NCBI RefSeq assembly: GCF_001514115.1
Contig: NZ_KQ948487.1
Span: 1-64,000, forward strand
Source: Streptomyces olivochromogenes
Lineage (GTDB): Bacteria; Actinomycetota; Actinomycetes; Streptomycetales; Streptomycetaceae
Length of the DNA stretch: 64,000 nt
Reading direction: 5' to 3'
Shown here: positions 60,708 to 64,000 of the stretch, one piece after another
Layout of the letters: each line of letters begins with the position of its first letter
Numbering within the stretch: position 1 is the stretch's first letter
Translations under genes and position numbers: made by a program
The notes under the pieces: model-generated
Databases searched by the model: none
What the model was told of the DNA's origin: nothing
Seen by the model: only the letters and a program-made list of their open reading frames with translations

Positions 60708-60729
60708 GGCGGTTCCCCTTACGGCTCGG

Positions 60730-61383
60730 CTACGGCTCGGTGCGACGCGGGGCGTAGTGGCCCAGGAACATGTCTACCCCACCCGTGATCAGGCGGTCGG
60801 TGAGACCGTCGTCGATGTCGGTGCCGTAGGCACTGAAGACCAGGTACGGGAAGACCAGCAGGGAGTAGAGCTGGAGCACGGCCACCTCGATGTCGGGGAC
60901 GTCGAGCCGGCCCTGTGCGACCAGTTGCCGGAGTGCTCCCGCGACGGCGGGGTGATGGCGCTCGGGACCGGCGTCGTGCCAGCCCTTGCCGAGTTCGGGG
61001 AAGCGGTGCAGTTCGCGGGCGACGACGTTCCGCAACGCGAGGATCTCCGGGTTGGTGCGGATTCCGGCCACCCACGCGCGGGCGGCGGCGATGAGCGACT
61101 CACGCAGGTCGTCCGAGTCGGCGAGGCGGGCGATGGCGTCGGCGAGGTTGCCGCCGAGCGGCGCGTCGAGCGAGTCCTTGACGACCCCGATGAACAGGGC
61201 TTCCTTGCTGCCGAAGTGGTTGTAGACCGTCACCTTGGACACGCCCGCCTCGGCGGCGATGAGATCGACACTCACGTCGAAGCCCTCACGCAGAAAGAGC
61301 CCGCGGGCCGCTTTGACGATGGCCAGTCGCTTTGCCTCGGCGCGCGGTCCGGCGGGGGGCCGCTTGACGTCCTTCGTGCTCAT
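60730..61383 (-). CDS. TetR-family regulator of the MFS exporter
   Basis: A 217-residue regulator. The HTH (about 18-62) is AIVKAARGLFLREGFDVSVD, LIAAEAGVSKVTVYNHFGSK with EALF. The C-terminal domain is of the TetR_C/AefR-like type (ELHRFPELGKGWHDAGPERH). It is divergent from a DHA2 MFS gene, and two palindromes lie between them, so it should repress both genes until an exported drug binds. It probably shares a transcript with the GNAT gene downstream. Confidence 0.93.
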   Translation of the reverse strand: MSTKDVKRPPAGPRAEAKRLAIVKAARGLFLREGFDVSVDLIAAEAGVSKVTVYNHFGSKEALFIGVVKDSLDAPLGGNLADAIARLADSDDLRESLIAAARAWVAGIRTNPEILALRNVVARELHRFPELGKGWHDAGPERHHPAVAGALRQLVAQGRLDVPDIEVAVLQLYSLLVFPYLVFSAYGTDIDDGLTDRLITGGVDMFLGHYAPRRTEP

Positions 61384-61403
61384 GCGCCGAGTCTAGCGGC
61401 ATA

Positions 61404-61447
61404 TGAACTGAACGGTTGAGTTCACATGTACTGAGCCGTACAGTTCA
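61404..61447. promoter_or_regulatory. two tandem TetR operators
   Basis: TGAACTGAACGGTTGAGTTC with a final A (21 bp, one mismatched pair) and TGTACTGAGCCGTACAGTTC with a final A form related palindromes whose centres are 23 bp apart. The shared core resembles the CTGnaCnGT pattern of several TetR operators. Confidence 0.65.
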
Positions 61448-61525
61448 CCTGACCGGGCTCGTACGGGGTTCGTCGTGTCCCGGCCGTACTTCCCCCTTCC
61501 GTATCGCACGCTTGGAGGAGTCCTC

Positions 61526-62956
61526 GTGACGCACAGCACCGCTGACGCGCACCACGCGTCCGCTTCGCAACCCCCGGCCGACCCGCGCCGCCGGCTGATG
61601 CTCGTCCTGCTCTGCCTGGCCCAGTTCATGCTCGTCCTGGACGTCACGGTCGTGAACGTCGCCCTGCCCGACATGGCGACCGACCTCGACCTCGGCAGGC
61701 AGGCGCTGACCTGGGTGGTGACCTCGTACACCCTGTGCTTCGGCGGGCTGATGCTGCTCGGCGGGCGCGTCGCCGACGTGTTCGGCGCCCACCGCACCGT
61801 CCTCGCCGGGATCGCGGTGTTCACCGCCGCGTCCCTGGTCACCGGGCTCGCCAACGGCGCGCCCATGCTGCTCGGCGGGCGGATAACCCAGGGCATCGGA
61901 GCCGCCCTGCTCTCCCCGGCCGCCCTCTCGATCGTCACCACCGGCTTCCACGGCGCGGAACGCAACAAGGCGCTCGGCGTCTGGGCCGCCGTCGGTGGCG
62001 CCGGATCGGCCATCGGCGTGCTGCTGGGCGGGGCGCTGACCGACGGGCCCGGCTGGCAGTGGGTCTTCTACATCAACGTGCCCGTCGGTGTCCTCACCCT
62101 CGCCGCGCTGCCGGGCCTGCTCCCGGCCCGTCCGCCGCGGCCGGCCCGGCTCGATCTGCCCGGCGCGCTGCTGGTCACCGCGGGCACCGGGTCGCTCATC
62201 TACGGCCTGGTCGAGGCGGGCGACACGGGCTGGAGCGGAGCCGCCACACTGCTGTCGCTGCTCGCGGCGGTCGTGCTGTACGGGGCGTTCGCCGCGGCCG
62301 AACGGGTCGGCGGCGCTCCGCTGATGGACCTCCGCATGCTCACCCGCCGTCCCGTGGTCGCGGGCGCGTTCCTGTTGCTCATCGCCACCGCGCTGCTGAT
62401 CGCGTTCTTCTTCCTGGGCTCGGTCTACCTTCAACACGTACGCGGCTTCAGCCCGCTGCGGACCGGCCTCGTGTTCCTGCCCGTGGCCGTCGCCACCGCC
62501 GTCGGCGCCCACTTCGGATCCCGGCTCGTCGGCAGGATCGGCAGCAGGACGACCGCCGTGGGAGGCATGCTGATCGCAGCGGCGGGCACCGCGCCGCTGA
62601 CCCGGCTGTCGCACGACGGCAGCGTGTACACCGGCCTGCTGCCGGGCCTCGCCGTCGCCTCACTCGGCCTCGGGGCGGTCTTCGTCACCGCCACCACCAC
62701 GGCGCTGGCCATGGTCGCCCACGAGGAGGCCGGGCTCGCCTCGGGCGTCGTCAACACCTTCCACGAGGTGGGGGGTTCGATCGGCGTGGCCGTCCTGTCC
62801 ACCGTCGCCGCCGCGGGCGTCGAGCACGGCGCGATCGACGGTTTCACGGACGCGTTCAGGCTCAGCGCGGTCGCGGCCGTCGCGAGCGCGGGCGTCGCCC
62901 TGTTCCTCGTACCGCGCGGCAGGCCACAGACGACCGGCGGACCTCATGTGCACTGA
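61526..62956 (+). CDS. MFS multidrug exporter, DHA2 (EmrB/QacA) type
   Basis: A 476-residue proton-driven efflux pump with 14 predicted helices. The first helix holds QFMLVLDVTVVNVALP, the DHA2 signature. LGGRVADVFGAHR is motif A, RITQGIGAALLSPAALSIV motif B and AVGGAGSAIGVLLGGALTD motif C. The start GTG (VTHSTADAHH) follows GGAGGAG, so the 17 residues before it are not part. Divergent TetR gene and tandem operators suggest induction by its own substrate. It may export an antibiotic, but the window holds no matching pathway. Confidence 0.95.
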   Translation: MTHSTADAHHASASQPPADPRRRLMLVLLCLAQFMLVLDVTVVNVALPDMATDLDLGRQALTWVVTSYTLCFGGLMLLGGRVADVFGAHRTVLAGIAVFTAASLVTGLANGAPMLLGGRITQGIGAALLSPAALSIVTTGFHGAERNKALGVWAAVGGAGSAIGVLLGGALTDGPGWQWVFYINVPVGVLTLAALPGLLPARPPRPARLDLPGALLVTAGTGSLIYGLVEAGDTGWSGAATLLSLLAAVVLYGAFAAAERVGGAPLMDLRMLTRRPVVAGAFLLLIATALLIAFFFLGSVYLQHVRGFSPLRTGLVFLPVAVATAVGAHFGSRLVGRIGSRTTAVGGMLIAAAGTAPLTRLSHDGSVYTGLLPGLAVASLGLGAVFVTATTTALAMVAHEEAGLASGVVNTFHEVGGSIGVAVLSTVAAAGVEHGAIDGFTDAFRLSAVAAVASAGVALFLVPRGRPQTTGGPHVH

Positions 62957-63408
62957 AGAGCACGTGCGGCAGCGTCATGCGGCGAGTCGGGCGACGGCTC
63001 CTGGGCGGCGGGTCGACGGCTCTCTGCAAGCACTGTGACAACGGGGGTCGGCACCTGGGGCATCGGTCGCGCGCCCACTACGGCGACGGCGATGCTCCCA
63101 CAACGGCGACGGCGACGCGACGGCGCTCCGGAGATGCGGGCGGTGGTCGCCCGGGCCGAGGTCGAGTGGTCCGAGGCCGAGGGGGGCCGTCGTTCTTCCC
63201 TGGGGGCGGTGTGTGCTGAGGGCCCGCCCGGGGGGCGTCGATGGTGCGGGTGGAAGCCGCCGACGAGGAGAACCCGCGGCGGGCATCCAAGGGGGCGTCC
63301 AAGGGCGGCTGACACCCGCATCGGCGCCATGTGATCCGGCGGCTGGTCAGCGTGTGGTGGAAGCAGTACGTGCCCGGCCCCGACGGCGGTGACGCCAAGG
63401 CCGGGCGT
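62957..63408. other. intergenic region with simple GGCGAC-type repeats
   Basis: No gene is supported. A short direct repeat of ACGGCGACGGCGA type occurs around 63079-63121, and the rest is GC-rich and featureless to the eye. Confidence 0.4.
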
Positions 63409-63454
63409 GACCGCTCCGGGCTCCCCACGGCGACCGAGGGAGCCCGGAACGGTC
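63409..63454 (-). terminator. hairpin terminator of the DUF305 gene
   Basis: GACCGCTCCGGGCTCCC and its near-exact complement (one mismatch) flank a 12-base loop, 16 bases after the stop codon of the minus-strand gene. Confidence 0.75.
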
Positions 63455-63469
63455 AACGGGTACCGCGGA

Positions 63470-64000
63470 TCAGAGCCGGTCGAGGATGCTCTGGAGTTGC
63501 TTGACCTCGGCGGACTGGCCCGTGACGATGGCGTCGGCCATCTTCTTGGCGTCGGCGTTCTGTCCGCTCTTCTGCTCGGTCTTCGCCATGGCGATCGCGC
63601 CGTTGTGGTGGTCGATCATCATCTGGGCGAACATCTTGTCGAACTCCTTGCCCTGCATGGCCTTGAGTTCCTTCATGTCCTTGTCGGACATCATGCCGTC
63701 GCCGCCCATGTCCATCCCGGGCGCGTCCCCCGCCGCGGTGGGCTTGCCCCAGGACTTGAGCCACCCCGTCATGGTCCTGATCTCGGGGTCCTGAGCCTTC
63801 TCGATCTTCGCGGCCAGGTCCTTGATCTCCGCGTCGGAAGCGCGACCGTCGGCCAGCTCGGCCATCGCCACGGCCTGCTCGTGGTGGGGGATCATCATCT
63901 GCGCGAACGTGACATCGGCCTCGTCGACGTCACCGGCCTTGGCGGCCGCCGTCGCGGTCGCTGTGGCCGAGCTCTTGCTGCCGCCGTGGTCCATGCCGCT
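63470..64000 (-). CDS. DUF305-family protein, N-terminus beyond window
   Basis: At least 176 residues of a secreted or membrane-tethered DUF305 protein with two ferritin-like helical repeats: FAQMMIPHHEQAVAMAELAD and FAQMMIDHHNGAIAMAKTEQ. The paired MMI-x-HH motifs are diagnostic and may bind metal. A Met/Gly/Asp-rich linker (MDMGGDGMM) separates them. Some DUF305 genes sit with copper-resistance genes, and the Met- and His-rich nature fits metal handling. The signal peptide lies outside the window; MDHGGSKSS could be a start but is more likely an internal segment. Confidence 0.9.
   Translation of the reverse strand, partial: SGMDHGGSKSSATATATAAAKAGDVDEADVTFAQMMIPHHEQAVAMAELADGRASDAEIKDLAAKIEKAQDPEIRTMTGWLKSWGKPTAAGDAPGMDMGGDGMMSDKDMKELKAMQGKEFDKMFAQMMIDHHNGAIAMAKTEQKSGQNADAKKMADAIVTGQSAEVKQLQSILDRL

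Overview
The window is high-GC actinobacterial DNA with the composition, gene families and GTG/TTG starts expected of Streptomyces. It looks like an accessory part of the chromosome (arm-like). Intact two- to nine-gene blocks are separated by stretches crowded with broken integrases, transposases and regulators. I recognised no core housekeeping operon apart from one initiator tRNA. All assignments come from reading the sequence; no database search was possible.

Layout. 0.3-7.1 kb: a GtrA-like membrane protein, an XRE/MmyB regulator divergent from a dienelactone-hydrolase-like enzyme, a secreted I36-type inhibitor-like protein, a quinone-oxidoreductase-like enzyme, and an SDR divergent from its probable TetR regulator. 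7.8-12.3 kb: a tightly coupled four-gene minus-strand operon (serine-palmitoyltransferase-like alpha-oxoamine synthase, GNAT-fold protein resembling bacterial ceramide synthase, extended SDR resembling ceramide reductase, and an HHxxxD acyltransferase). This matches the logic of the bacterial ceramide pathway. 13.2-19.3 kb: a large secreted sedolisin-like peptidase divergent from a TrmB/LuxR-type regulator; a conserved palindrome occurs in front of the regulator and of a 5' stub of a second copy. 19.6-22.6 kb: a winged-helix gene split cleanly by an IS630-type element with TA target duplication.

23-28.2 kb is a graveyard of tyrosine-recombinase, IS21 and TnpC-like fragments carrying a few intact small genes (L7/L12-like, DUF4265-like, GNAT, two unknown). 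28.3-37.8 kb is a nine-gene minus-strand block: ABC exporter, triple-NUDIX protein, a 45-residue peptide, a PCMT-like methyltransferase, a shortened methyltransferase, a NUDIX-kinase fusion with an in-frame amber codon, another methyltransferase, a single NUDIX, and an alanyl-tRNA-synthetase-like protein without editing domain. The start/stop overlaps and the mixture of functions suggest one dedicated, possibly peptide-modifying, pathway. I regard this as the best candidate for an undescribed system.

38.4-42.9 kb: three exported or membrane proteins of unknown function, a decayed arginyl-tRNA synthetase, and a PF04672-type methyltransferase. 43-46 kb: remnants plus the initiator tRNA. 46.1-50.3 kb: an ECF sigma/anti-sigma/ABC-transporter operon behind a recognisable ECF promoter that implies a leaderless transcript. 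50.3-54 kb: more mobile-element debris and a secreted protein with a possible immunity partner. 54.3-64 kb: NmrA-like reductase, Gal80-like Gfo/Idh/MocA protein, SUKH-like protein, integrase remnants, MarR regulator with divergent ABC-2-type membrane protein, GNAT, TetR regulator divergent from a DHA2 MFS exporter with tandem operators, and a DUF305 protein cut by the window edge.
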